This document shows, in pieces, positions 54,176-64,000 of a stretch of DNA of 64,000 nt. The stretch is from assembly GCF_033807715.1 (NCBI RefSeq), contig NC_084592.1:27709919-27773918 (forward strand), given 5' to 3'. The first letter of the stretch is position 1. The number at the start of each line of letters is the position of its first letter. Position numbers and translations under genes: made by a program. This DNA is from Cololabis saira. Taxonomy: Eukaryota > Chordata > Actinopteri > Beloniformes > Belonidae. The notes beneath the pieces were generated by a model, which worked only from the letters and a program-made list of their open reading frames with translations, was not told where the DNA came from and made no database searches.

Positions 54176-55689
54176 AAACTTTTTAAGTTTTATAGCAGCA
54201 ATGGCAGTTTTGCATCAGTTAGTATTTTTTCATATGTTATGAGTATTTTTTAAGTGAAGAGCATCAAAGGTTCTCTATGTCATTGCATATGGGCTACAGC
54301 TTCACTCTACCATGTGTTGCTGTGCAACTGTGATTGATAATGCTGTTGGTCTTATCCCAAAATAACAACTATGAGACAGCAAAAATTTGCAATTAAGGAA
54401 GCGATGATGATGATGACAATATTGCCCTGCATGTAAAGCATAACCATTGTTTTCAGTTTGCATCTTGATGCTGAAAAGTTTTAAAAAGAATAAATAAGTA
54501 TGCTAAATTGAAGAGCAAATATATTTTAGGGTGTCTTTGTGAAACACAGTAAGAGATGACGGGGAGAGCATAAGGAAAGTTTTGGGATGGATGATCAACT
54601 GTGCTACATTGTATGGAATTTCCATTGTTTTTACAACAGGCTGCAATCAGCTTGCTAAAGCAGTAGTGCAAGGAAAAAGCAGTTTCTTCAATGGACAATA
54701 TGAAATCCAACATTCTAACTTGTGAATAAAGACCGAACAGAGCATAGTCTTTTTCACTTCAAAATAATATGGCTTTTTGTCCTGTTAGCTGTACTAACAG
54801 ACCATTGCAACAGGCTCTGGGTAGGCCTGGAAGGGTTCTAGGCTGAAGCGTAGCAAAGCAGCCTGAAGCAGCTATCTAATCTCCCATTTGAAGGCTGCTG
54901 AGTAAGCCTAATTAAAAGGACACCAGCAGAATTCATCAGTTTCTTTTTATCATTGACAGCAATGGTGTCCTTCGGTCAAGCAACTTTTGGTTCTTGTATT
55001 TTTAGAACCCTTCCAAGTTGACTACCCAAACCACTAACCAGCCACATCCGAAATGAGTAATGCCAGAACTAAAACAAAAACACACTGGGACCCCACAATC
55101 ATTCATCTTGCAGGGCTACAATGGTTGGCTTGCACACCTTCAAGACAACTCCAACTGGCATAACCCCACAAGCTGCAGGCCAAGAGACGGTGAGTCCCAG
55201 GGGAGCTCTGCTAGTTCATGTCACTTCTGGCAGCACTTGTTTCATATGTTGTCATTGTAAACATTTGAAATTAGGATATTTGAGGACAGATTTGATCAGA
55301 ACAAATGAAAAGTAATATTAATTAGCATCATAGGTTAGCATACATTAAGCCAGAATAAGCTAAGTGTCCGAAAAGAGCTAAGTTGTGGTGACTGAAGTAA
55401 TGTGGGCGTGTTCCAGCTGGCTTTGTACATGCACATGACACCCCTTTGCAACATGGTTCCCCACTGTAAAAAGTGAAAAGGGAAAAAAGGATTCAAAAGT
55501 ATTTTAGAACACCTATGGGTGATGTGACCGGGGAGGGGTTATTTAGTTCGTCTTAAACAGAATTGTATCACTTGACCAGCAAATGAGATAATCCAACTCT
55601 TCTTCTAGAGGCCTATCAACTCAGAATCACTATTTAAAAAATATTCATCCATCCATCCAAATCAACAGTTTGGTAAATCTGTTAAAATA
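54176..55689. other. Unique DNA, no gene recognised
   Basis: No feature recognised. Confidence 0.45.
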
Positions 55690-56600
55690 AAGACAGCAAC
55701 TGGTGAGCTCAACACCATCAAATTATCTACAAGATCACAGAAGACAACCAAAGTCATCAGCAGAAGTCAAACTACAATCTAAAAGATGCTTTCATGACTG
55801 TAAATATGATGAAAAACCACCCGTAACACGTTCAAAAATGGGAAAGTCAAATCAGTCTTTTCCAGAACCATCCAATAAAGCCTCCCATTTTCTGGAATGA
55901 GATTGTTTGGACAGATAAAACCAAGATAAACTTACAACTGCTATAGTCTAGTGGAGCCTCCTCAGTTCCTTGCTCCTGTTTTACCCTCCCCTTCTGTGTC
56001 TTGACTGTCTCTCCCTGGGAGTGGCCATTCCCCTCATCCCTAGCTACCAACCTAACGCACTTGCAACCAATCCACTCCTCAACTCAAGCAGTATATCTAC
56101 CCGGGCTCTACACCCAGTCTTCGCCAGATCGTTGTTTCCGCTACTGTGGTAGTTATGTTCAGGCCTCTCTACAGATCACTCATTTGACCTGCCATTTTGT
56201 GAGTTTGCCTCTCTCCGTTCCTAACCTGTTTCCTTGTGTTCAGGACCACATCACTACCACCTGCCAGAAACCTCCCTGCCTGCTCAACCACTACTCTCCA
56301 GCTAGCCCACATCGCTTGCCTTTTATCAACCCATCTACCCTCTGCTTCAGCTCTGCAATTCCCTCCTCATCGACCATTTGTCAGTTCCCAGACTACCATT
56401 CAATAAATCCTTCTGTTGGGTTCGTTCTGTAATTCCCTGACAACAACACAATGATGGTAAAAGAAAAGAGAAGAGGAGAAAAAGCTCATAATCCAAAACA
56501 TTCCTTATATGTATCAAACATGGTGGATGCAGTATTATGGCATGGGCATGCATGGCTCACTGGCATTTATTGATATGTACTTAGTATTAAAAATTACGAT
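55690..56600 (+). mobile_element. Decayed Tc1-like element, split by an insertion
   Basis: 55870-55930 resembles the Tc1 transposase stretch that ends around 'TTTGGACAGATAAAACCAAG'. The next Tc1 part resumes at 56497-56580 with 'TATCAAACATGGTGGATGCA' and TATTATGGCATGGGCATGCA + 'TTTATTGAT', in the correct order. About 500 bp of unrelated pyrimidine-rich sequence separates them. Both pieces are full of stops. Confidence 0.65.
55946..56450 (+). mobile_element. Insertion within the Tc1 copy, possibly a solo LTR or 3' end of a retroelement
   Basis: Pyrimidine-rich, unlike its surroundings. It contains CGCCAGATCGTTGTTTCCGC, CCTGCCATTTTGTGAGTTTG, CACCTGCCAGAAACCTCCCT and, near the end, CATTCAATAAATCCTTCTGT. 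An AATAAA followed by a short tail and the 'gccagatcgttg...cctgccag' words are typical of teleost LTR/3'-end sequences I have seen. No TSD or TG...CA ends are secure. Confidence 0.35.
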
Positions 56601-58160
56601 TGAATTTACAATTATGTTACTTTTGTCCAAATAGTTTGGAACCCCTGAAAATGGAGGTACTTTCCTTAAAATTGCTGCAGTGCGTGAGTGGAAAATGTTT
56701 TATTTTTGTGAGACATCTTAAAGCTGAATTTCAACACTTTTTGCACATCATGACTTTTTTTTGTTTCAAATCAATTGTTGTGGTCTATAAAAGGTAAAAA
56801 TTATGAAACCTCTGTCATTGTCCAGATATTTCATGACCTGCCTTTTAACCCATTGAAAAAAGAAAGAATTGCCTACCCTTCATTTCCTCAAATGCTTTTG
56901 ATTTATGTCAGTCTGGTTTGTTTCAGCTTGAATCAAGCTGTTTATTTGCTTTCCTGGGATGTTGCCAGTGGAGGAGTTTTAATGTTGATCTTTGTGTAAG
57001 ACATTCTTGATGAGTGAGTTGGCTAAATGCCCAAACTTAGCAAACTAAAGACATTGTTTGTAACTGTTTAGAGAATACTTGAACAGTACTAGATGCAAAA
57101 TTCAAATATTTGTTGGTAGGTTTAGTCACTTTTGACCTGGGCAGCCGCCTTCATGCACACAGTTATATTCCCATGCACATATTAACAAAGACAAACTTCT
57201 CTTTTCTCACTGATTGTGATTACGTTTGTTAGGAATAAGATAAGAAACTATGCAGGTGGTGGAGAGAAATGCAGCCTGAAGTAAATCATTCTTAGGGTTT
57301 CAGGAGTGAAAGAACAGTGGAGAGAAACCACAAATACATTATCTTTTAACAGAACCCAGCATCAGCTATTTCAAGCTAAAGATTTGGCCAGGAACAGGCC
57401 ACGGAACAAAAACCAGCCCACTGCGGTTGCACACCCCTCATCGCTGACCCTCCTTCACGTCTCGTGCACAAGTTTGGCCGGGATTTGCTTGCTGGGAATG
57501 GTTTAGGACAACCATACATTAACTGGTTAGAGAAAAGTGTGTCACAATGCCAGCTTATCTTCGTCTGCAGAGTTTCCCCCGCAGTACTCAATTAAACCTT
57601 CGCATGAAATCACATAAAAAGTAATGCTGCCAGTGAAGGAGCACTCAACTTTTTGTCCCTTTAACTTTGGAAAGCAATGTGTTTCACAATTCAAGTCATT
57701 CATTACTAGCTTTCACATCAAAAAAGTAGTCTGTAACTGTTGGCATGTGAGTGTACCTGTCTGAGTACTCCATGGCTACATGTGTGGCTCACTCGGCGAA
57801 GGTCTCACATTACTTTTAGCTTATGGGTAAACAAACACAACGTCATCATGAAAAGGATATGATACCTGGGTAATATCATGGGTCTATCAGCAGTAAAGGG
57901 TTGTTCTTGAAACTTGAAAACAATCCTGAGAGCTAATCACAGCTCCACAACAGGCCGGCTTTCAACTCAGCTGACATTGCTACTACAAGTCAGAGGGAAA
58001 TTGAGCATTAATAATTCTAACAAACATCAAAGTTACCATCTTACTGAATCATCATAATGAAACTCCTTATAAAATGCTAGGCTATAAACACAGACCCAGA
58101 TGCTTGTTCTGATGTGTATTTAAAGCATAACCGTTAATAAAGTGATGCTTCTGTCATTAC
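56601..58160. other. Unique DNA, no gene recognised
   Basis: No feature recognised. Confidence 0.45.
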
Positions 58161-58349
58161 TATATTATGGTTTTCTTTTTTCAGACAAAGTTCCGACTTC
58201 TTACCTTCAGACTGACAGTTTCGGCGGTTCTCCCGCCTTCCTCAGAAAGTGTCAGGACACTCTCTGACGAAGGCGGGAGAACCGCCGAAACTGTTAGTCT
58301 GAAGGTAAGAAGTCGGAACTTTGTCTGAAAAAAAGAAAACCATAATATA
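58161..58349. repeat. Near-perfect 189-bp palindrome
   Basis: Arms 58161-58253 and 58256-58349 are inverted copies with about three substitutions and one 1-base indel, separated by only AG. The outer sequence TATTATGGTTTTC and its complement are included. TA at both outer edges could be a TSD. Strong inverted symmetry of this length is unstable in genomes, so the insertion is likely young. Confidence 0.92.
58219..58291. ncRNA. Two hammerhead-ribozyme-like cores, one per strand
   Basis: Plus strand: CTGACGA (58264-58270), stem II GGCGG-GAGAA-CCGCC (58272-58286), GAAA (58287-58290), then C-TGTTA-GTC. Minus strand: CTGAGGA (complement of 58239-58245), the same stem II, GAAA (complement of 58219-58222), then C-TGTCA-GTC. 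CUGANGA + stem II + GAAA is the conserved hammerhead core. GUC after a very short helix III would be the cleavage triplet of a type I ribozyme of the kind known in Penelope-like retroelements. Bases 5' of CUGA (..GACACUCU) do not pair with those after GUC (UGAAGG), so helix I is not evident. Cleavage activity of this copy is therefore doubtful. Confidence 0.55.
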
Positions 58350-58915
58350 TCAATCGGAAGACATGATGAACACAATACAACTATTCTGTCATTACTGTTT
58401 TTTACCTGAGGAGTTTCAGAGTATAAACTATGAGCTGTGTGATGAAGTGTCAATGTTTTATAATCTTTACTTTAATATTAGAACCAAAGACCACAAGGAA
58501 ATACAACTACTGTTCATCGTGGTGACACAAAAGAGCTCTAACAAGTCTCTTTTTCGAGCACTTAAAAGGGCACGGAGGAATTTTTGCAACTTTTAGCTAA
58601 GCGAATACAGCAGTAGGCGAGGAAGTTTTTGTTGTCCGGTTTCTGGCTTGGTTACTCCAGTTGCTTCTTATTTAACTCTTTGACCTGGATGATTGAGGAA
58701 CTATTGTCACAGATGCCCACTGTAGCTCTGTGAGCGTACTCGCTCGCTCAGAAGTACCTTGAAGTGATGCACAGCTGAAGTAGGTACAATGTTAGGGACA
58801 GGACTCCATATGAGTGACAATGCTTCCCAAAAGTCATCAAATATTCCTTTAAATGAAATCGTAACAGTTATTTTTTATGTGAAAAATATGCTTAATGCGG
58901 TTTGATTTAATTTAA
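58350..58915. other. Unique DNA, no gene recognised
   Basis: No feature recognised. An open frame of 91 codons starting within the palindrome's edge (58321-58596) is not recognisable. Confidence 0.45.
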
Positions 58916-59246
58916 AGGAGCTTGAGGCCGGATTGTGGCAGGATTTATGAAAAAAATCCGTATACGTTTTAAGTTTTCTAGTAATAATGTCAGATGAAGC
59001 GTTTCAAACCCAAAAGAATGAGCCCTCTAGTGTATCTCTCCTTTGCCTTGAACAAGCTGTGTGCTGCAAAATGTGCTGCAATTCTGTCCCGAATTTCCCG
59101 CGCTGGGCTGCGGATGTGACGTCACATGACGCTGCATGCACGTTCTCCCGTGCCGGCTTCACTGTTGGCTGCAGTACCCCCGGCGGCCGTCGTGTTGAAG
59201 GGTGGCGCTAGAGAGTCTCATTTCTTAAAAGGAGCCTCAAGCTCCT
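58916..59246. mobile_element. 331-bp TTAA-target MITE
   Basis: TTAA at 58912-58915 and 59247-59250. Inverted ends AGGAGCTTGAGGC / GCCTCAAGCTCCT. GC-rich right half with GATGTGACGTCACATGACGC. The same target class as 15591-16398 but with a different terminal sequence. No coding capacity. Confidence 0.85.
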
Positions 59247-59254
59247 TTAAGTAA

Positions 59255-59575
59255 TGTCCATCCATCAATCCATTACTGATGCCTGTCTGAGATAGGGTGG
59301 CAGAGGAAACAGTTTGGGCAGCAGATATCTGGATTTCCCTCTCCAGTCACCTCATCCACCTCTACTCAGGAGACTCCAAAGTGTTCGCGAGCCAACCCAG
59401 AGATATGATGTCTCTAGTGAGTCTTGAGTCTTCACTAAGGTTGGGACATAAGGGAAACCTCCTAAAAAAAAAAAGAAAAACATCCTAACCAGATGCCCAA
59501 ACCACGTCAGTTGGCTCCTTTTGATGTGAAGGAACAGCGACTCTACTCTTATCCCATCCTGGATGCCCTTTAGTA
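59255..59575 (-). mobile_element. Non-LTR retrotransposon C-terminal fragment (copy 2)
   Basis: Words GCCCAAACCACGTCAGTTGG, TGATGTGAAGGAACAGCGAC and GCGAGCCAACCCAGAGATAT parallel those at 53406-53716 (GCCCAAGCCACCTCAGCTGA, AATGTGAAGGAGCAGCGGCT). More decayed than copy 1 and carrying an internal A-rich insertion at about 59464-59480. Confidence 0.65.
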
Positions 59576-61919
59576 ATGTACACAGTTATTTTTTTTAGTC
59601 TAATTAGTAACCTTTAAGTAACGCTATTGAACGCTGGCTCGTGCAAGTCTCCGCGCGGTCACTCTGAAGCAATTCAGCATCAGTGGAAACCCACACGGGG
59701 CTCCTCGCCAAAGTTCACCATGCTGTTGACAGTGCCACCATAACAACGCTGTTGACGACTAAAGTGAGATGCCTTCCAGAAGGGAGGGAACTGAACATTT
59801 CTCACAACTTGGTGAGCTTAAAACTTTGTCTGCAGTGAACGGATGTTTCAGAATAATAAATCCCGTTTATAAAATTTATTTTTTCGCTCAGAGGTGAATT
59901 GCATGTTGCTTTTGCTGAGCCAATGTACATACACAGCTGAAACCACTAAGTTTTCTTCCCAGTCATTTACCAAATAGATTTAAGTTGAGTAATGTGGATT
60001 TCAGATGTTTTTTAAGGCTGATACTGGTATCACTGTTTCTGCAGTGGAGCTGCCCGTAGCTTGTGTTTTGCCCTGATATTCAATACGCCTCATTAAAATT
60101 CAACCATAGTCATGCCGCAAAACATCAATATTGTTATACTTGATGGTGAAGAAAAGACACTGAAGCAGCATTTATATGGTAATAAGATATTGAAGCACTC
60201 CAAACAAGTGAAGCCCAGACAAATAAATTTAGGTTTAGTGGCTCCTTGCATACGAGAACTTGAGAACTGCTGCTTTAACAAAGTACTGAACCCATCTTGT
60301 CCATTATTTCTCAATATCAAAAGTTCTTAAGCATCCAGTGCAACAGTCAGACTTCTTCCTTCCTTCGTGTCTCTCTCCATTTATATCATGTACACCAGCA
60401 TAAATATCATATCACATCATGTCTGTGCAGATTTTTGAGTCGCCAACCTTCAGAGTTGTATTCTGCAGTTTGAGTAAGTATGTGCAGGCAGAGCTTTTGA
60501 AACGCTAGCAAAGCTAACAAGTTCAGTCTTGGAGCCGTGCTGTCTGGCCTCAGCAGTAATACACAACACCTTTCTGCTGGTCCTTGGAAATGGGACTGTT
60601 TGTGTGCCCGAGAGTGTTTGTGTATCATGCACTCCTCTTGTGTATATGTAAAGTGACTACTTGATGAAGTGGGGCCGGAAAAATTACGAGCCGCATTCTC
60701 TCGGCCTTCGTTATTTTCCATCTATGGAAGTACAAGGACATGGAAGTAAAATACACCTGCCCACACAACACATGCAAAAATGCCCCCACGCCCCGGCCCC
60801 GCTGCACAAACACATGCAAATGAGAACGCAGTGCATACAAAATACACATATGCACATAAGAAGGACTATGGATCACACATGTTCCCTGAGGACATACAGT
60901 GTGTCAGAAGCTGCTCACACTTATGTAACAAAGTAATTGTTTATGTGCTCAGTAATCCTGCTAACTATGCCTGTTGAAGTTTAGCTGATTAAAAAGCAAC
61001 ACTCGCTTTATGGACCATTGTTTTATGGGTCACTGATAAACTGAGGCTTGTTAAGTTCTTTCATCCATTAACTGTTATTTGTTTATGAATGTATTTATTT
61101 GCAAATGGACCGATCTGAAATGTGCCACAGTTAACACTGTCCTGCACATTTCAAGCACCAAAAACTGTTTACAATTAGAAAATGGTACATATATCACACA
61201 GGTAATGTATTTTTAAAAACACACTTCTCTCCACTGAGAATCAGAACAGAGAAGGAATCAGTCTTAGCCAACACTGGACTGGATTTAAATCACAGCTTGG
61301 ACAGGGTTCCCAGATTTCTAATTGCCTTGTGCTACAAACAAACAAAAAAACAACATACTTCTCCGAATTAAAGAGACAAGTCCTACAAGATTCTTATGAA
61401 GATGTAAACGGTATAATAATTAAAATAGCAGTATCTATGCATTTTGCCAAGAATAGATGTGCAGGTATTGTCAAATTACTGCCCACGTATGCGAGTGAGA
61501 TGATTCACTTAAAGAACACAAAACACAAACTTAATCTGGTGTTATTTTTTCCATTTCCTTGGATTTGTTGGCACATGAGACCAGTTGTCTTGCAGAATGT
61601 TGTTTAAATCTATCAAGGATTTGATGAAAGAAAAAAAATCCTTGGGATAAGATACATCAAAATTGTGGTGTTACGGCCCTCTCATATTGATAAAACATTG
61701 ATTATTTGTACTTCTTAATTGATTTCTTGATCATTAAAAGGGAATGTCATTGTGTGACCAGTGACCAGATGAACCTGAACGTAGATGGCACAAGTTAAAC
61801 AAACCTACTTTAATACTGCCTCCAGTGGCCAGCTGTATAGTACACTTGAGTTCGTATAGCTATAGTTTCAGTAGAAATCTGCATTCTTTGTTCTGTATTG
61901 GCAGGATTTGTTGACGTAG
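59576..61919. other. Unique DNA, no gene recognised
   Basis: No coding, RNA or transposon signal recognised. A CACACA/ACATGCAAA-rich part lies at 60755-60880. Confidence 0.45.
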
Positions 61920-62200
61920 CCAAAATACAAAGCCAGTAACAGTCAAAAGTTTTCTTGAAATGAAGAAGGACAATGATCTGAAGCACAGCAGCAATTCTAC
62001 ATCAGAATGTCTCAATAATAATAATTCAGAACAAAGAATTGAGCTTTAGGAATGACAGACCCTTTGAAAGTGCTAACGTCAGACCAGTTGAAATGCAGTG
62101 GTAGGACCTGCCGACCTTAAGTGAATGTACAAAAATCTCAAAGGAGTGTGACAACTTTGTAAAACAGAATGGACCAACATTCCAACATTTTTATTTTGGC
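61920..62200 (+). mobile_element. Strongly decayed Tc1-like fragment
   Basis: AAGGACAATGATCTGAAGCA + CAGCAGCAATTC (61967-61998) corresponds to the second catalytic Asp part of fish Tc1 transposases (normally 'qqDnDpKHtsk'). 'GCAGTGGTAGGACCTGCCGA' and 'GACAACTTTGTAAAACAGAA', then TGGACCAACATTCC, follow in Tc1 order. Many indels. Confidence 0.55.
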
Positions 62201-63093
62201 TTCAATTTTAGTAAATAAATAATGGCAAAGTGATAAATGTTATGTGTAATTGTTCCTCTGAGGTCACATTTGCTTAATAGTAAGACCCATTGTGATTGGA
62301 CGTCAATGCTCTTTTTTCACTTGGACCAAAGCTACACAACTAGAAAATGCTCAAAGCTGCATTACGTGCATGTAGTCTGGGAAACTGCAGAGGTCACTGA
62401 TGAATCTTCTGGCATTCAGACCAGACACCACCCAAACAAGACATTTACACATAAGTTTGCACTTTTGAGCTACACAAAGCATTACTAGTGTACCTTTTAG
62501 TCAGAGTGATGCATGAATTGGAGGAGGGTGGTACTGAGGGAGGAACAGATGGATTGATGCATGAACAGACCCTTAGAGAATTTGAATTTGCATTGCGTTA
62601 AGATTGAGAGCAGAGGAAAAAAGAACAATGTATACCATACCCTTAACTATGGCTTTAATCTAGACCATATTTTTTTCTTGTGATTTGTCTTCCTGTCTTC
62701 TTCCATCGTCGCATGCCTGGCTGAGTTGTATCATTAATCCATGCAGCTTTATTGTCTCAATCTCTTCATTATTGCCAAAGTAGCTCAGATTTATGTCTTT
62801 AGGGTTTTGCCACTCCTTTTGGTTGTGGAGGGAGCACTGATTCACCGCAGTTTTTCAGCTCGGGTTGGCTGGCGTGACAGCTAACTGTCATAGTCAAGTC
62901 TACGCCATTTCTATGGCTACTGGATTCATCTGTGACCCGCCTTTTAAAACATTTGAGTCTGCCCCTCCGTGGCAAATAAAAAACTCAACTTCTGACATTC
63001 ATGGTTGAGAGCAAAATTGGGAGGTGACACAATGAACTGAGGCATTCAGGGAAGCAGACAGGAAAATTCAGAAGAAAAGTCAGTTTTGATATG
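62201..63093. other. Unique DNA, no gene recognised
   Basis: No feature recognised. Confidence 0.45.
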
Positions 63094-63930
63094 TACAGTC
63101 ATGTGCAAAAATGTGTTTCCACCTCTTTAAATTCTTTGGTTTAATTTTTCTGTTAAAACATAAACAAATTCCTTTCATTGTAGTGGGTCTTAGGATTTGC
63201 CAAATACAACCTCAGAAAAGCAACAACTTTTACCTTGCTCTCTTTATTTATTTATTTAAAAATGAGGCCAGAAAAAAAAAAAACTTACCAGCTCCCAAAG
63301 ATTTATAAAGGTAAGTTGCTGCCAGGTAGCGCCAATCATTAACCTGTGACGTGCAGACCTCTAAAAAAAGCACACAGTTCAGTTCAGATGTGTGTTAAGA
63401 CAATGCCATATGAGAAAGACATCAGCAATAGTCATGGAAAGGGAAATGTTGCTAAACATGAATATGGAAAAAACTATCAAGCCATTTCCAAATAATTTGG
63501 GGTTCAATTATCTACAGTGAGAGAGATCATTTAAAAGTGGAAAACATTTTAGACAGTCAACAATCTTTCAAGGAGTGGATATTCCAGCTAATTTTATTAA
63601 AGGTCAGACCATGCATGGATTTGAAAAAAATGCAAAATGTTACTTCAAATACAGTGCCACTGAGCATCTTTGATGTTAAAGTCCATGAGTCGGCCCATGA
63701 ACTCCTGTGAACCCCACGGTATTATATAGGCAAATGAGAGGTCATCTGTCTGAGAAGTAAAGCTACTATGAAATTATGACACAGGACTATCATCCAAAGC
63801 ACATAACGCCCAAATTCCTCCACAACATTGAAAGACTGATCAAATCATACAAGAAATTACTACTTCAAGCTACTGCTGATGAAGGTAGATGTAGAGGCCA
63901 CTGAATCTTGGGGCTACTGAGTATTAACGA
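63094..63930 (+). mobile_element. Decayed Tc1-like element
   Basis: TA at 63094 then CAGTCATGTGCAAAAATGTG, a Tc1-type terminal sequence. Transposase remnants follow in order: 'AAGCCATTTCCAAATAATTTGG' region with 'ATCTACAGTGAGAGAGATCAT' (N-terminal HTH part, about 63480-63535), GGACTATCATCCAAAGCACA (second Asp, 63783) and CAAATTCCTCCACAACATTG + AAAGACTGAT (C-terminus, about 63810-63840). Frames are destroyed and the right terminus is not recognised. Confidence 0.65.
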
Positions 63931-64000
63931 TTTCTTTTCTTTTCTTTATTGGCTTAACTTTTGTCAAAAAATAATGTAAGGGGGGAAAAAGTAACATGCT

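Noticed and set aside
58181..58453. 90-codon minus-strand frame over the palindrome
   Set aside because: Runs through palindrome arms; no motif. The RNA-structure explanation is better.
60661..60936. Overlapping 65-104-codon frames on both strands
   Set aside because: Low-complexity CACACA/ACATGCAAA sequence; no conserved motif and no splice context.

Overview
The window looks like intergenic or intronic DNA of a ray-finned fish, probably a percomorph teleost. The basis is the transposon content: L2/CR1-type and L1/Tx1-type LINEs, tRNA-derived SINEs, DIRS/Ngaro-type tyrosine-recombinase retrotransposon sequence, pogo/Tigger, hAT, Tc1, PIF/Harbinger and TTAA-target DNA elements, long CA/TA microsatellites and AT-rich unique DNA. 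I recognise no host protein-coding gene, rRNA, tRNA gene or CRISPR array. Every open frame to which I can give a meaning belongs to a mobile element; the rest are short chance frames. No search was run, so family names rest on recognised motifs, terminal repeats and target-site duplications (TSDs).

Layout. 1-3290: two decayed non-LTR retrotransposon ends back to back, then a Tigger-like terminus. 3350-8150: a GC-rich DIRS/Ngaro-like element with a SAP-like gag frame, 70-bp tandem repeats, a broken RNase H region interrupted by an ATCGTC array, and a frame-broken tyrosine recombinase end. 8514-11108: a pogo-type DNA transposon on the minus strand with a 492-codon frame covering the DDE domain and two upstream exons joined by a recognisable intron. 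11100-11880: hAT remains. 14088-16626: a three-level nest (Harbinger-like, TTAA element, 131-bp MITE). 16630-23130: mostly unique DNA. 23133-24315 and 27965-29882: two inverted copies of one repeat family made of CCAAT/GC-box-bearing sub-repeats; the second copy carries a clean LINE-tail insertion. A SINE lies between them at 26852-27268. 31839-34495: a 5'-truncated L1-like element with a perfect 19-bp TSD. 34570-37165: minisatellites, an exon-like ORF, a hAT remnant and microsatellites. 39181-41470: two adjacent TIR elements. 43289-45240: a Tigger-like element with a 1-kb foldback element inside it (6-bp TSD). 45560-46556: an L2 tail split by a 371-bp TIR element, also with a 6-bp TSD. 51274-54167: a hAT element with a perfect 8-bp TSD and several elements inside it. 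55690-56600: a Tc1 copy split by another insertion. 58161-58349: a near-perfect palindrome with a hammerhead-ribozyme-like core on each strand. 58916-59246: a second TTAA element. 61920-63920: decayed Tc1 remains.

Nothing here works together as a pathway. The value of the window is its stratigraphy: TSDs and empty sites allow many insertions to be ordered in time. The most unusual signals are the paired hammerhead-like cores, the RNase H/microsatellite conversion in the DIRS element, the two 6-bp-TSD elements, and the repeat family that distributes paired CCAAT and GC boxes.
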